The notes under the pieces are model-generated. The model saw only the letters and a list, made by a program, of their open reading frames with translations. It made no database searches and was not told the origin of the DNA. A stretch of DNA of 64,000 bases, taken from positions 62,001-126,000 of the forward strand of contig DASUFP010000076.1 in the NCBI GenBank assembly GCA_036274495.1, written 5' to 3'. Source of the DNA: DASUFP01 sp036274495. GTDB taxonomy: Bacteria > Bacteroidota > Bacteroidia > AKYH767-A > OLB10. The position numbers and the translations under genes were made by a program. Positions 45,501 through 52,590 of the stretch are shown piece after piece; position 1 is the stretch's first letter, and each line of letters begins with the position of its first letter.

Positions 45501-48500
45501 GGCAGGAGCAGTATTCAACAACCTGCTTGCAAACACCTACAACCTTGTTGTGCAGGATGCAAACGGATGCCAGCTTACGGCAACCGCAACCGTAAACAAT
45601 GCCGCCGCCCCATCCATCTCAACAGCTGCCGGTGTAAACAGTACCTGTAACGGTTCACAAAACGGGACTATCACCATCAATGCCACCGGCGGAACCGGCA
45701 CCTTGCAATACAGTATCAACAATGGTTCAACTTTCCAGTCGTCGTCAGTGTTCACGAATCTGGGGCCGGGAAATTATGCGATAATTGTTGAAGATAACAA
45801 TGGATGTCAGGCTACATCAAATGTGGTACTCACAGATCCGGTTGCTGTTACCTTTTCGGTTGCATCAACCAACTCTGTATGCGGTTATGGAAACGGCACC
45901 GCACTTATTTCCGCATCCGGCGGCACAGGAACACTTACCTACAGCATCAACAACGGCACTACTTACCAATCCGATTCTTTATTTAGTTCATTAGCCGCAG
46001 GCAATTATCAAATTGTGGTGATAGACGCGAACAATTGTACAGCAACCGCCGCGCTGAACATTACCGATGCCCCCGGTCCGGCATTGCAAACTGCAACTGT
46101 TACCAATCTGACCTGCAACGGATCCGATGATGGCGCCTTAGCTTTCATCACCAGCGGCGGCACCGCCCCATTGCAATTCAGCATAGATAACGGAACTACC
46201 TATTCATCTGCATCTGTTTTCAGTGGCCTTACGCCAGGAATTTATCAGGTAGTAATTATGGATGCAAACGGTTGTACCGTCACCGCATCACCAAACATCA
46301 CCGAACCTGCACCCATAAGTGCTTCAGCGGTATCAACACCTGCAACGTGCGGAAGCAACGATGGTACCGTAACTGTTAATGCTTCCGGAGGAAGCGGATC
46401 GCTCACCTACAGCATCAATAACGGTACAACTTTTCAGGCGACCACTTTGTTCAACGCATTAACAACGGGCAACTACAACATTCTCATTGAAGACGCAAAC
46501 GGATGTCAGCTCTCCATAAGCACAACAGTAAATAACAGTGCGGCACCCGTTATTCAGTCGTTTGCTGTTACTGATGTCACCTGCAACGGAAGTGCAAACG
46601 GAACCATTACCATTAACGGCACCGGAGGTACGGCACCACTTAACTTCAGTATCAACAACGGGTTTTCGTTCCAAAGCGGAAATACGTTCAGCAATCTTGG
46701 TCCGGGAACATACAACCTGTTGGTCACCGACGCAAACGGCTGTAATGCTGCTGCACAAGTTCAGGTGCTGGAACCTGCCGCGCTCCAGGCAAATACCTTA
46801 ACAACTCCCGCCACCTGCGGCAATGCAAACGGAACTATTTCTGTAAATGCATCGGGCGGAACAGGTACATTAAACTACTCCGCAAACGGCGGTACTGCCG
46901 TTACCGGGTCGCTCTTTTCGAACCTCGCTCCCGGCCCATATGCAATAACCGTTACCGATGGCAATGGTTGTGTCAAGAATATAAATGCCAATGTCGCAAA
47001 TGCACCCGGACCTGCAGTATCGCTTGTGCTATCCACCAACATTCTCTGTTTTGGCATGGACAACGGCTCTATAGTGGTACTTGCAAACGGTGGTACTGCT
47101 CCGCTGCAGTACAGCATAAATGGCGGCATTAACTTTTATACCACACATGTATTTGATTCGATTGGCCCCGGAAATTATTCTATAATTGTTTCGGATGCTA
47201 ATGGATGTACCGTAACCGGCAACTCCATCATTACCCAACCCACACAGGTGAATTTTACGGTGAACGTTGCTGATGCTACTTGCGGAAACAACAACGGAAC
47301 CATCACCTTTAACGCAAGCGGCGGATCGGGCAACTACACCTACAGCATCGATAATGGTTTAACTTACCAGGCTTCAAATGTTTTCAGCGGACTGTACGCG
47401 GCAAATTACGATGCTGTGGTGAGAGACGGAACCGATTGCACGAGCTACAACATGGTGCCGGTAAACAACACCTCCTCCCCTGCAATTAATTCAATGCCTG
47501 TAAACAACATCAGTTGTTTTGGTGCCGGAAACGGTTCAATTCAGGTGAATGCCACCGGTGGTGCTGCCCCGTTATCCTATTCGGTAAACGGCGGATTCAG
47601 CTGGCAATCATCGGGTGCATTTAACAACCTGAGTCCGGGGAGCTATCAGATAATAGTGACAGATGCCAACGGCTGCAGTGTTACTTCAGCGGCACAGCTT
47701 ACACAACCCGCGGCCATTGTTGCAAATGTTACTACTACAACAGCTACATGCGGAAACAGTGACGGCACACTTTCGGCGGTCGCAAACGGCGGATCGGGAG
47801 CATTAAGTTACAGCGTAAACAGCGGACCTGCTCAGCCTTCGGGACAATTTACCAATCTCGCTGCCGGAAATTATAATATTGTGATAACGGATGCTACCGG
47901 ATGTTCTCTTTCGGCAGTCGGATCCGTAAGCAACACCAATTCTCCGGTTATTTCTGCTGTCAGTTCTGCATCACCCAATTGTAACGGTTCAGCAAACGGA
48001 TTTATTTCCATCACCGCTGGAGGTGGTACCGGATTGCTGAATTATAGTATAAACAACGGGACTAGTTATCAGCCCGCCGGTATGTTTAACGGATTGTCAG
48101 GAGGATCCTATTCTATAGTAGTCCTTGATTCAACCAATTGCATTACCACTGCAAACGTAACCCTCATTGAGCCTGCTCTGCTTTCAATCAACCTGCTGGC
48201 AACCAATGCCACCTGCGGTACTAACAATGGAACATTAGCTATTTTGAGTTCCGGTGGAACAGGGGCCCTTTCGTTTAGCATCGACAATGGTGTAACCTAT
48301 CAGGCAGTAACTAATTATCCGGCACTTGCACCGGCAACTTACCAGGTAGTAGTGATGGATAACAATGGATGTTCAGCAAGCGCTTCTTCCGCAATTGTGA
48401 ATATTCCCGGACCAGTTGTCAGTACTTTGACAGCGCATCAGATTACCTGTCATGGAGCAGCAAATGGCGCTATAACTATTAATATGACAGGCGGTACCGC

Positions 48501-51267
48501 ACCATTAATGTACAGCCTTAACGGCGGAACAACCAATCAGAATGCAAATGTTTTTAGCAGTCTTGCACCGGGGACATTCCAGATTGTAATTACCGACGAT
48601 AACGGCTGTACAGCCGACACCTCCATGCTAATTACAGAACCTCCTCCCATATTGTTTAATGTATCGGCAACGCAGTCGGTTTGCAGTGATGCTAATGGTT
48701 CTATAAACATTACTGCTTCGGGAGGCAACGGAGGATTCAGTTACAGCGTCGACAGCGGGTATACCTATCAGAGTAATGCTGTTTTCACAGGACTCTATTC
48801 CGGAATCTACCCGATCGTAATTCATGATTCAGTCGGATGCACAAAATTCACTTCTGCATTTGTTAACGATGCACCCGGACCCATAATTGATACAGTTCAA
48901 ACAACCAACATCAGTTGTTTTGGTTATGGAAACGGAACCTTGTCGGTGCTTTCTAACGGAGGCACCGGTCCGTTCAATTATTCTATTGACAATGGAGCTT
49001 CATTTCAACCGACAGGTCAGTTTGCAAACCTTGTTCCCGGCAATTATCCGGTTGTTATAACGGATGCTAACGGTTGTTCGGCATCTGCTGCAGCTTTGTT
49101 AACGCAACCGGCACTGCTATCAAGTCTTTCTGCTGCAACTTCCACGCTTTGTAACGGATTGTCCGACGGCACTGCTTCGTTGCTGGTATCAGGAGGTACA
49201 AGTCCGTACCAATATAACTGGACAGGGCTCTCGCAGAATTCTGCCACGCAATCGGGCCTACCGGCAGGGAGTTATACTGTTATAATTACAGACAACAATG
49301 GATGCACTACTTCTGATTCCGTTACGGTCAATGAGCCGCTTCCGGTGAGTTTGTCGGCCACAATAACTGATGTTAACTGTTATGGTGAGCACAACGGCTC
49401 CATCAACGTAAGCGGCACAGGAGGTACCGGGGTAATGAGTTACAACTGGAGCGGACTTAATTTCTCGGGCAGTCTTATGGTTAACGCCGCTGCCGGCACT
49501 TATCAGGTAACTGCTACAGATGCCAATGGTTGCAGTGCTCAGCAATCATACATTGTTTCTGAACCCGCTCTGCTCGCTGTTGCGCTGACCACCACAAATG
49601 TTGCATGCTTTGGCGGAAGTACAGGCATTGCTCTTACAACACCTTCAGGAGGCACTTCACCTTATTATTATAACTGGTCGAACGGAGCATCTTCAGGAAA
49701 CTTATCAGGAGTAACAGCCGGTTCTTATGTACTTACGCTTACTGATGATCATGATTGCGAAACCAGTACCACCGCGGTTATATCTGAACCGGCACTGCTT
49801 ACCGCCAATGCCGCCGCCACGCCATTAACCTGCTTCAATTCAGGTAACGGAAGTGCAGCCATTGCCGTTGCAGGAGGCACCACTCCCTACAGCTACCTGT
49901 GGAGTAACGGCGCATCGACTTCGGTAATCACAGGCTTGTCATCTGCAACCTATACCACCACTGTTACCGACGCGAATGGTTGTACCGTCTTAAGCAATGT
50001 GGCCGTGACGCAACCGGCACAGCTGGTGCTGAATGTTACAGGTAACGCTACCATTTGTATCGGACAGCAGACATTGCTCAATGCTTCGGCTACCGGCGGT
50101 AACAGCAATTACACTTTCAACTGGAGTAATGGTGTTACTTCCGCTTCCCAATCGGTGAGTCCTGCAGTCAGCACAACATATACAGTCACCGTTACAGACA
50201 TTTACGGTTGTACCGCACCAGCTTCTTTTTTAACAATTACAGTACACCCGCCACTGTCGCTTACCCTTTCTGATCCCGACACCATTTGTTTTGGTGATCA
50301 AACCGTATTATCTGCTTTGGCAGGAGGTGGTAACGGGGGACCGTATACCTATAACTGGACCAATGTTTCCACTTCAGCAGCACAGGCAACGGTAACACCT
50401 CAGGCAACAACATTATTTGGAGTAACCGTTGCCGATGGTTGCGGCACACCGGCGGTATCAGCCGCAGTAGAAATTGTTGTTAACCCGTTGCCTGTAGTGG
50501 TCTTTGAACCACTGCCTGCAAGCGGATGCGCTCCCCTGCCGGTACAATTTTCAAATTCGAGCACTACGCAATCGGGGGTAGCTGTATACAACTGGCAATT
50601 TGGTGATCAGACGTTATCGGGCGACTTTGAGCCCTTCCATTTATATGAGTTGCCCGGTTATTACACGGTAGCACTTGAGGTGACGTCGGCAGAAGGATGC
50701 CGTAATCAGCTCACCCTTCCGAATGCCGTTCATGTTTATCCGGTACCTGATGCAGCCTTTAATGCAACACCTGCAAAAGCTTCCATATTAGATCCGGTAA
50801 TCACCTTCTCCGACCAGAGTATTGGTGCAACATGGTGGAAATGGGATTTTGGCGATGGTGAAAACGGATTTGACCCTTACATGCGTCATCAATATTCCGA
50901 CACAGGTGCATATGCCATTGCGCTGTATGTTGTAAACGATTACGGATGCAGGGACACCGCTTACGGCGAAGTGGTAATTGAAGGCGAAACAACAGTATAT
51001 ATTCCCAATGCCTTTACTCCGAATAACGATGGCAAAAACGATACGTTTACGGTTTCGGGAATCGGGATTACCGATATTGAAATGTCGATTTTTAACAGAT
51101 GGGGCAATGTAATTTACCGTGGCCACAATCTGCTGGCTGCATGGGACGGCAAAGATTTGTATACAGGTGCCGATTGCCAGGACGATGTTTACATTTATAC
51201 CGTAAGGGTCCGTAATCTTTCAGGAACCTTTAGTGATTTCTCAGGCAGGGTGACACTGATACGGTAA
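39517..51267 (+). CDS. Giant SprB-like repeat adhesin with CUB, PKD and T9SS type B C-terminal domain
   Basis: This 3916-residue cell-surface protein has a signal peptide to about residue 22 (AYSQ), a CUB-like domain (about 25-135), a prepeptidase-C-like beta domain (about 150-305), and a Cys-containing unique region to about 470. About 38 SprB-type repeats follow (about 475-3490), each with TxxxCNGxxDGT ... ANGGT ... YSxNGG ... GNYTVxVTDANGC. After these come two Ig-like units, two PKD domains (about 3650-3820, WxxGDG-type) and a gliding-motility-type sorting domain (YIPNAFTPNNDGKND to the end). SprB of Flavobacterium is the mobile gliding adhesin; here substrate binding or gliding is a family-level expectation. 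The frame is open without interruption, and the gene stands alone. Confidence 0.92.
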   Translation: MVIRYLKAVSLFLLVSLSAYSQNYNITNSTVNTCGGNFYDSGGNGGAYGNNENVVMTFCSNSAGNCIRLTFSQFNIESGYDFLTVYNGPNTASPVLGVYTGTAIPPVLTATTGCLTVQFTSDLVITAAGWAATLSCVPCPASACPTCNGGAPPPNDACSGAQNLGALPVPAACPNGVGAWANFSTTNICATAENPYTTLTGCQPAGNMASPATDVWYRFTITGPTLNINIAGLQSPNIGLYAGTNCSNLIGRGCAVGGGGVLNTSFGGLAPGTYYLQVSGGNLNDQCDFTLSLQNNYDCAGCVIQSNFTANPPPVNGTYAAGQTVDFCFSITDYNQTSVNWLHGVVPSFGAGWDLTTLTTTPPTSCSGQGTWSWYNTTVTSTATGLVTGPGFYFESPLGNVLGVTDGNPGNNYGDNNPSNLCDWTFCWTITTLPPGACVQGASLNISVDTYGDGESGSWTSLACVGDPILDFFATLVCCTPPQIAVVNPVCPGVNNGLATGTGQGNAPWDYVWKDASGTTIQTANNINGSNTLSNLAPGNYTLTVTDNANCISSVNFTITAPAPIAANLTLTHVSCNGAANGSISVNANGGVAPLSYSINGGGQQASTQFNGLAAGNYAVTVTDANGCTFVVNGVINQPPPLVIGVVVVNALCDGASNGSVTANANGGTGALTYSLNGGPQQASGTFGILPAGNYTVVVTDTKGCTASAVGVVNQPPPLQIAAVSANTLCNNTPTGTITANANGGTGALVYAVNGGANQASPVFNGLNIGLYNVVVTDANGCQASVNVNINQPPVLQAAIAGTDILCNGGADGTITANANGGTAVYSYSLNGGAGQPSGSFANITAGNYTVIVTDANGCTVSVSTTLNEPALLQQVIASTDALCFGSSNGSATSNANGGTTPYSYSLNGGAGQPSGVFNGLTAGNYTIVVTDANGCSITANVAVNEPTMLQSAIAATDALCNGSSDGTITANANGGVAPYTYALNGGAGQPTGTFTGLTAGNYTVVVTDANGCTFSSGTSVAEPALLQTAAITSDALCNGNGDGSVTVNANGGTAPYSFSLNGGASQPSGTFNNLTAGNYTVIVTDANGCTATSISVISEPVLLQSVISATDALCNSSADGTVTANANGGTTPYSYSLNGGAGQPTGAFNSLPAGNYTIVITDANGCTTSVSDVINEPAVLQIAAVSSDALCSGSSNGSVTTNANGGTAPYTFAMNGGAGQPSGAFTGLPAGNYTVVVTDANGCTASVNSSVNEPALLQAVSAATDALCNGSSDGTVTSNANGGTLPYSYTLNGGTSQPTGLFSGLTAGNYTVVVTDANGCTVSSSTVINEPAVLQMALAASDALCNGSADGTLNTNVSGGTTPYSYSVNGGAAQAANNFNSLPAGNYAITVTDANGCSLTVNSVINEPALLQAGIGATDALCSGSGDGSVTVNANGGTTPYGYVLNGGTSQVSGVFSGLTAGNYAVVVTDANGCTVAVNTTINEPALLVAGISATDALCNGSNDGSVTANSNGGTTPYSYSLNGGSSQPAGIFNNLTAGNYSVVITDANMCTASVSIAVTEPPVLQSAIAATDALCNSSADGSVSANANGGTPPYTYSLNGGAGQPAGMFAALTAGNYSVTVSDINGCTAVSSVAVGEPTAIQANTNTTPASCGGNDGTVTVIANGGTLPYQYSIDNGATWQATTNFAGLTSGNYTVLVEDANGCTFSAPAAVNNTAAPVITGSPTVNLTCWNAANGSITINSNGGTSPLQFSIDNGVTLQPGNFFGNLSAGLYNLVVIDVLGCQATANVSITQPAQLTVNTQTTNTTCSYSNGSLTLNANGGTGAYQYSANGGTTFQNGALFNGLAAGNYPVVVTDANNCTATSNAVITDAPGPNLNNITVTNVTCNSAGNGQLTVTANGGSAPLQYSIDNGVTNQATALFTGLTPGNYTVLVTDVNGCTASSPASITEPAAIQYSTSTTPATCGNSDGTLTFNASGGTGSLTYSINNGTTFQAGAVFNNLLANTYNLVVQDANGCQLTATATVNNAAAPSISTAAGVNSTCNGSQNGTITINATGGTGTLQYSINNGSTFQSSSVFTNLGPGNYAIIVEDNNGCQATSNVVLTDPVAVTFSVASTNSVCGYGNGTALISASGGTGTLTYSINNGTTYQSDSLFSSLAAGNYQIVVIDANNCTATAALNITDAPGPALQTATVTNLTCNGSDDGALAFITSGGTAPLQFSIDNGTTYSSASVFSGLTPGIYQVVIMDANGCTVTASPNITEPAPISASAVSTPATCGSNDGTVTVNASGGSGSLTYSINNGTTFQATTLFNALTTGNYNILIEDANGCQLSISTTVNNSAAPVIQSFAVTDVTCNGSANGTITINGTGGTAPLNFSINNGFSFQSGNTFSNLGPGTYNLLVTDANGCNAAAQVQVLEPAALQANTLTTPATCGNANGTISVNASGGTGTLNYSANGGTAVTGSLFSNLAPGPYAITVTDGNGCVKNINANVANAPGPAVSLVLSTNILCFGMDNGSIVVLANGGTAPLQYSINGGINFYTTHVFDSIGPGNYSIIVSDANGCTVTGNSIITQPTQVNFTVNVADATCGNNNGTITFNASGGSGNYTYSIDNGLTYQASNVFSGLYAANYDAVVRDGTDCTSYNMVPVNNTSSPAINSMPVNNISCFGAGNGSIQVNATGGAAPLSYSVNGGFSWQSSGAFNNLSPGSYQIIVTDANGCSVTSAAQLTQPAAIVANVTTTTATCGNSDGTLSAVANGGSGALSYSVNSGPAQPSGQFTNLAAGNYNIVITDATGCSLSAVGSVSNTNSPVISAVSSASPNCNGSANGFISITAGGGTGLLNYSINNGTSYQPAGMFNGLSGGSYSIVVLDSTNCITTANVTLIEPALLSINLLATNATCGTNNGTLAILSSGGTGALSFSIDNGVTYQAVTNYPALAPATYQVVVMDNNGCSASASSAIVNIPGPVVSTLTAHQITCHGAANGAITINMTGGTAPLMYSLNGGTTNQNANVFSSLAPGTFQIVITDDNGCTADTSMLITEPPPILFNVSATQSVCSDANGSINITASGGNGGFSYSVDSGYTYQSNAVFTGLYSGIYPIVIHDSVGCTKFTSAFVNDAPGPIIDTVQTTNISCFGYGNGTLSVLSNGGTGPFNYSIDNGASFQPTGQFANLVPGNYPVVITDANGCSASAAALLTQPALLSSLSAATSTLCNGLSDGTASLLVSGGTSPYQYNWTGLSQNSATQSGLPAGSYTVIITDNNGCTTSDSVTVNEPLPVSLSATITDVNCYGEHNGSINVSGTGGTGVMSYNWSGLNFSGSLMVNAAAGTYQVTATDANGCSAQQSYIVSEPALLAVALTTTNVACFGGSTGIALTTPSGGTSPYYYNWSNGASSGNLSGVTAGSYVLTLTDDHDCETSTTAVISEPALLTANAAATPLTCFNSGNGSAAIAVAGGTTPYSYLWSNGASTSVITGLSSATYTTTVTDANGCTVLSNVAVTQPAQLVLNVTGNATICIGQQTLLNASATGGNSNYTFNWSNGVTSASQSVSPAVSTTYTVTVTDIYGCTAPASFLTITVHPPLSLTLSDPDTICFGDQTVLSALAGGGNGGPYTYNWTNVSTSAAQATVTPQATTLFGVTVADGCGTPAVSAAVEIVVNPLPVVVFEPLPASGCAPLPVQFSNSSTTQSGVAVYNWQFGDQTLSGDFEPFHLYELPGYYTVALEVTSAEGCRNQLTLPNAVHVYPVPDAAFNATPAKASILDPVITFSDQSIGATWWKWDFGDGENGFDPYMRHQYSDTGAYAIALYVVNDYGCRDTAYGEVVIEGETTVYIPNAFTPNNDGKNDTFTVSGIGITDIEMSIFNRWGNVIYRGHNLLAAWDGKDLYTGADCQDDVYIYTVRVRNLSGTFSDFSGRVTLIR
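41155..44389 (+). repeat. Repeat block A: 14 consecutive 231-bp intervals
   Basis: The Asp codon of the conserved TDANGC motif occurs at 41155, 41386, 41617, 41848, 42079, 42310, 42541, 42772, 43003, 43234, 43465, 43696, 43927, 44158 and 44389: exactly 231 bp (77 codons) every time, with no insertion or deletion. Units mostly end in NEPA or NQPP. A 16-base core (GATGCAAACGGATGTA) is nearly identical in many units, while other codons differ. Confidence 0.95.
44389..49063 (+). repeat. Repeat block B: ten two-unit super-repeats (231+237 bp)
   Basis: Successive motif positions are 44620, 44857, 45088, 45325, 45556, 45793, 46024, 46261, 46492, 46729, 46957, 47194, 47425, 47662, 47890, 48127, 48358, 48595, 48826 and 49063. 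The spacing alternates 231 and 237 bp throughout, with 228 replacing 231 twice. The odd unit of each pair is of ATCGN-DGT type and ends in NNxAAP or DAPGP; the even unit is of VTCNG-ANGT type and ends in EPA or QPA. Confidence 0.93.
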
Positions 51268-51396
51268 TTCTCAATCACAGCAATACTGTAATAATTAATT
51301 ATATCGGATGGTAATTTATCCTGCCATCTGTATTAATTCAAGTGAAGCACCCTTTTGACGTGCTGTGAATTTTTCCTTTTCTTTCAACTTAATACA

Positions 51397-51408
51397 TGAT
51401 ATTAATCA
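51397..51408. promoter_or_regulatory. FNR/CRP-family box 1 (TGAT-N4-ATCA)
   Basis: TGATATTAATCA matches the inner eight positions of the FNR consensus TTGAT-N4-ATCAA. Its centre is 22 bp from that of box 2, so both lie on the same face of the helix. Confidence 0.55.
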
Positions 51409-51417
51409 GTTTTTAGA

Positions 51418-51431
51418 ATGATTCCAATCAT
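51418..51431. promoter_or_regulatory. FNR/CRP-family box 2 (14-bp perfect palindrome)
   Basis: ATGATTCCAATCAT is a perfect 14-bp palindrome containing TGAT-N4-ATCA. Its placement just ahead of a nitrous-oxide reductase operon suits an anaerobic or NO-responsive activator of the FNR/DNR type. Confidence 0.6.
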
Positions 51432-51447
51432 GTTGGCTAATAAAAGG

Positions 51448-51471
51448 TTATGTGATCTTTGACACACATAA
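51448..51471. promoter_or_regulatory. Inverted repeat TTATGTG-N10-CACATAA over the nos core promoter
   Basis: A perfect 7-bp inverted repeat spans the putative -7 element GATCTTTG, a position suited to a repressor. No known consensus is matched. Confidence 0.4.
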
Positions 51472-51483
51472 ACCGTCTTAGCT

Positions 51484-52047
51484 ATGAAAAACAAATATTT
51501 TGCCATTCAAATTCTTGCAATAGCGCTGATTTTGGTATCCTGCGGAAATACCACTCAGGAAAACATTCAACAACAGACAGCAAATGATCAACCTGCTACC
51601 CCTCTCACGGGACAATCAGGTGTGAAAGACGACGAATCCCAAAAAAACATAGTAGGTGTTGCAGTCAGCTCACCCGATCATACCACGTTGGTGGCAGCGG
51701 TACAGGCAGCCGAATTGGTAGATGTGCTTTCCAATGCAGGTCCATTTACAGTATTTGCTCCAACTAACAGTGCATTTGAGGCACTACCTGCCGGCACAGT
51801 TGAAAGTCTGCTGAAACCCGAAAACAAAGAAAAATTACAGGATATTCTTCAATATCATGTAGCAGTTGCGGTTTTTAAACCCGAAATGCTCAAAGACGGG
51901 CAAAAGCTGGAAATGGTTAATGGTGGTTATGTTGAAATCCGGAAAGAGGGTGAAAAGACAATGGTTAATGATGCTACTATAATAGGCACAGTAGCCGCCT
52001 CCAATGGCATCATCCATATAATAGATAAAGTACTATTACCAAAATAA
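51484..52047 (+). CDS. Fasciclin-domain lipoprotein, first gene of the nos operon
   Basis: The 187-residue lipoprotein has a signal peptide with lipobox LVSC (lipidated C20), a Thr/Gln/Asp-rich linker (about 21-55), and then one fasciclin (FAS1) domain: TTLVAAVQAAELVDVLSNAGPFTVFAPTNSAFEALP, LQDILQYHV, and the terminal NGIIHIIDKVLLP. FAS1 domains mediate protein or ligand contacts. It is the promoter-proximal gene of the nos operon, 34 bases before the cytochrome gene, which suggests a periplasmic or outer-membrane accessory role in N2O respiration; that link is inference. Confidence 0.9.
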   Translation: MKNKYFAIQILAIALILVSCGNTTQENIQQQTANDQPATPLTGQSGVKDDESQKNIVGVAVSSPDHTTLVAAVQAAELVDVLSNAGPFTVFAPTNSAFEALPAGTVESLLKPENKEKLQDILQYHVAVAVFKPEMLKDGQKLEMVNGGYVEIRKEGEKTMVNDATIIGTVAASNGIIHIIDKVLLPK

Positions 52048-52081
52048 TTTTCGTGTTAATCAACATCTAAAATCAATACCC

Positions 52082-52564
52082 ATGAAATCGTATAAAATTC
52101 TGCTGGCATCCTGTTCTCTACTAATGGTTATATCATGTGGAGGTAATAAAGAAGAAACAAAGGATACCAGTGCTGAAACCAAAGACATTAAAAGCATGTA
52201 TCCTGACCAAACCGCGGCAACTGATGCAAAAGGTGTAGGTAAATTTAAAGACATTACCTTACCTGCAACACTTGACTCCAAGAAAGCGGATGCCGGTCAG
52301 GCCATATACGATATGAAATGTTCAGCTTGCCACCGTTTGGAAGGGGACCGTCTGGTTGGCCCAACCTGGAAAGGAGTTACTACCCGTCGCGAGCCGGCCT
52401 GGATTCTCAACTTTATCACCAATGTGGATGAAATGCTCAATAAAGATCCCATGGCTATGGCACAATTGGAGGAATGTCTGGTACGCATGCCCAATCAAAA
52501 CTTAACTGACGATGACGCATATGCCATTTTGGAATACATGCGCAAAAATGACGGAGTAAAATAA
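52082..52564 (+). CDS. c-type cytochrome lipoprotein of the nos operon
   Basis: The 160-residue monoheme cytochrome c has a lipoprotein signal with VISC (C19), a charged linker, then heme motif C80-SA-C83-H84 and a probable axial methionine in VRMPNQNL (M136). The C-terminal helix DDDAYAILEYMRK is typical of class I cytochromes. Placed directly before nosZ, it probably delivers electrons to the CuA site of NosZ in the periplasm, like the cytochromes seen in clade II nos clusters (family-level inference). Confidence 0.92.
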   Translation: MKSYKILLASCSLLMVISCGGNKEETKDTSAETKDIKSMYPDQTAATDAKGVGKFKDITLPATLDSKKADAGQAIYDMKCSACHRLEGDRLVGPTWKGVTTRREPAWILNFITNVDEMLNKDPMAMAQLEECLVRMPNQNLTDDDAYAILEYMRKNDGVK

Positions 52565-52590
52565 TATCATACATCATAAACAACCCAGCA

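Larger units (their letters stand above)
51268..51483 (+). promoter_or_regulatory. Regulatory region of the nos operon
   Basis: This AT-rich 216-bp gap follows the adhesin stop. It holds two TGAT-N4-ATCA boxes, a TTGG (51433-51436), a near-consensus -7 element GATCTTTG (51454-51461) 17 bases further on, and an overlapping 7-bp inverted repeat. If transcription starts near 51466, the second box is centred at about -41.5, the classical position for FNR/CRP-type class II activation. Confidence 0.6.

Noticed and set aside
41155..50200. CRISPR-like regularly spaced repeats
   Set aside because: The period is 225-237 bp, inside one continuous open frame, and the units encode SprB-type protein repeats; there are no short direct repeats with unique spacers.
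40888..50591. Many antisense and alternate-frame open frames inside the giant adhesin gene
   Set aside because: They recur once per repeat unit and are by-products of repeated coding sequence; none has independent support.
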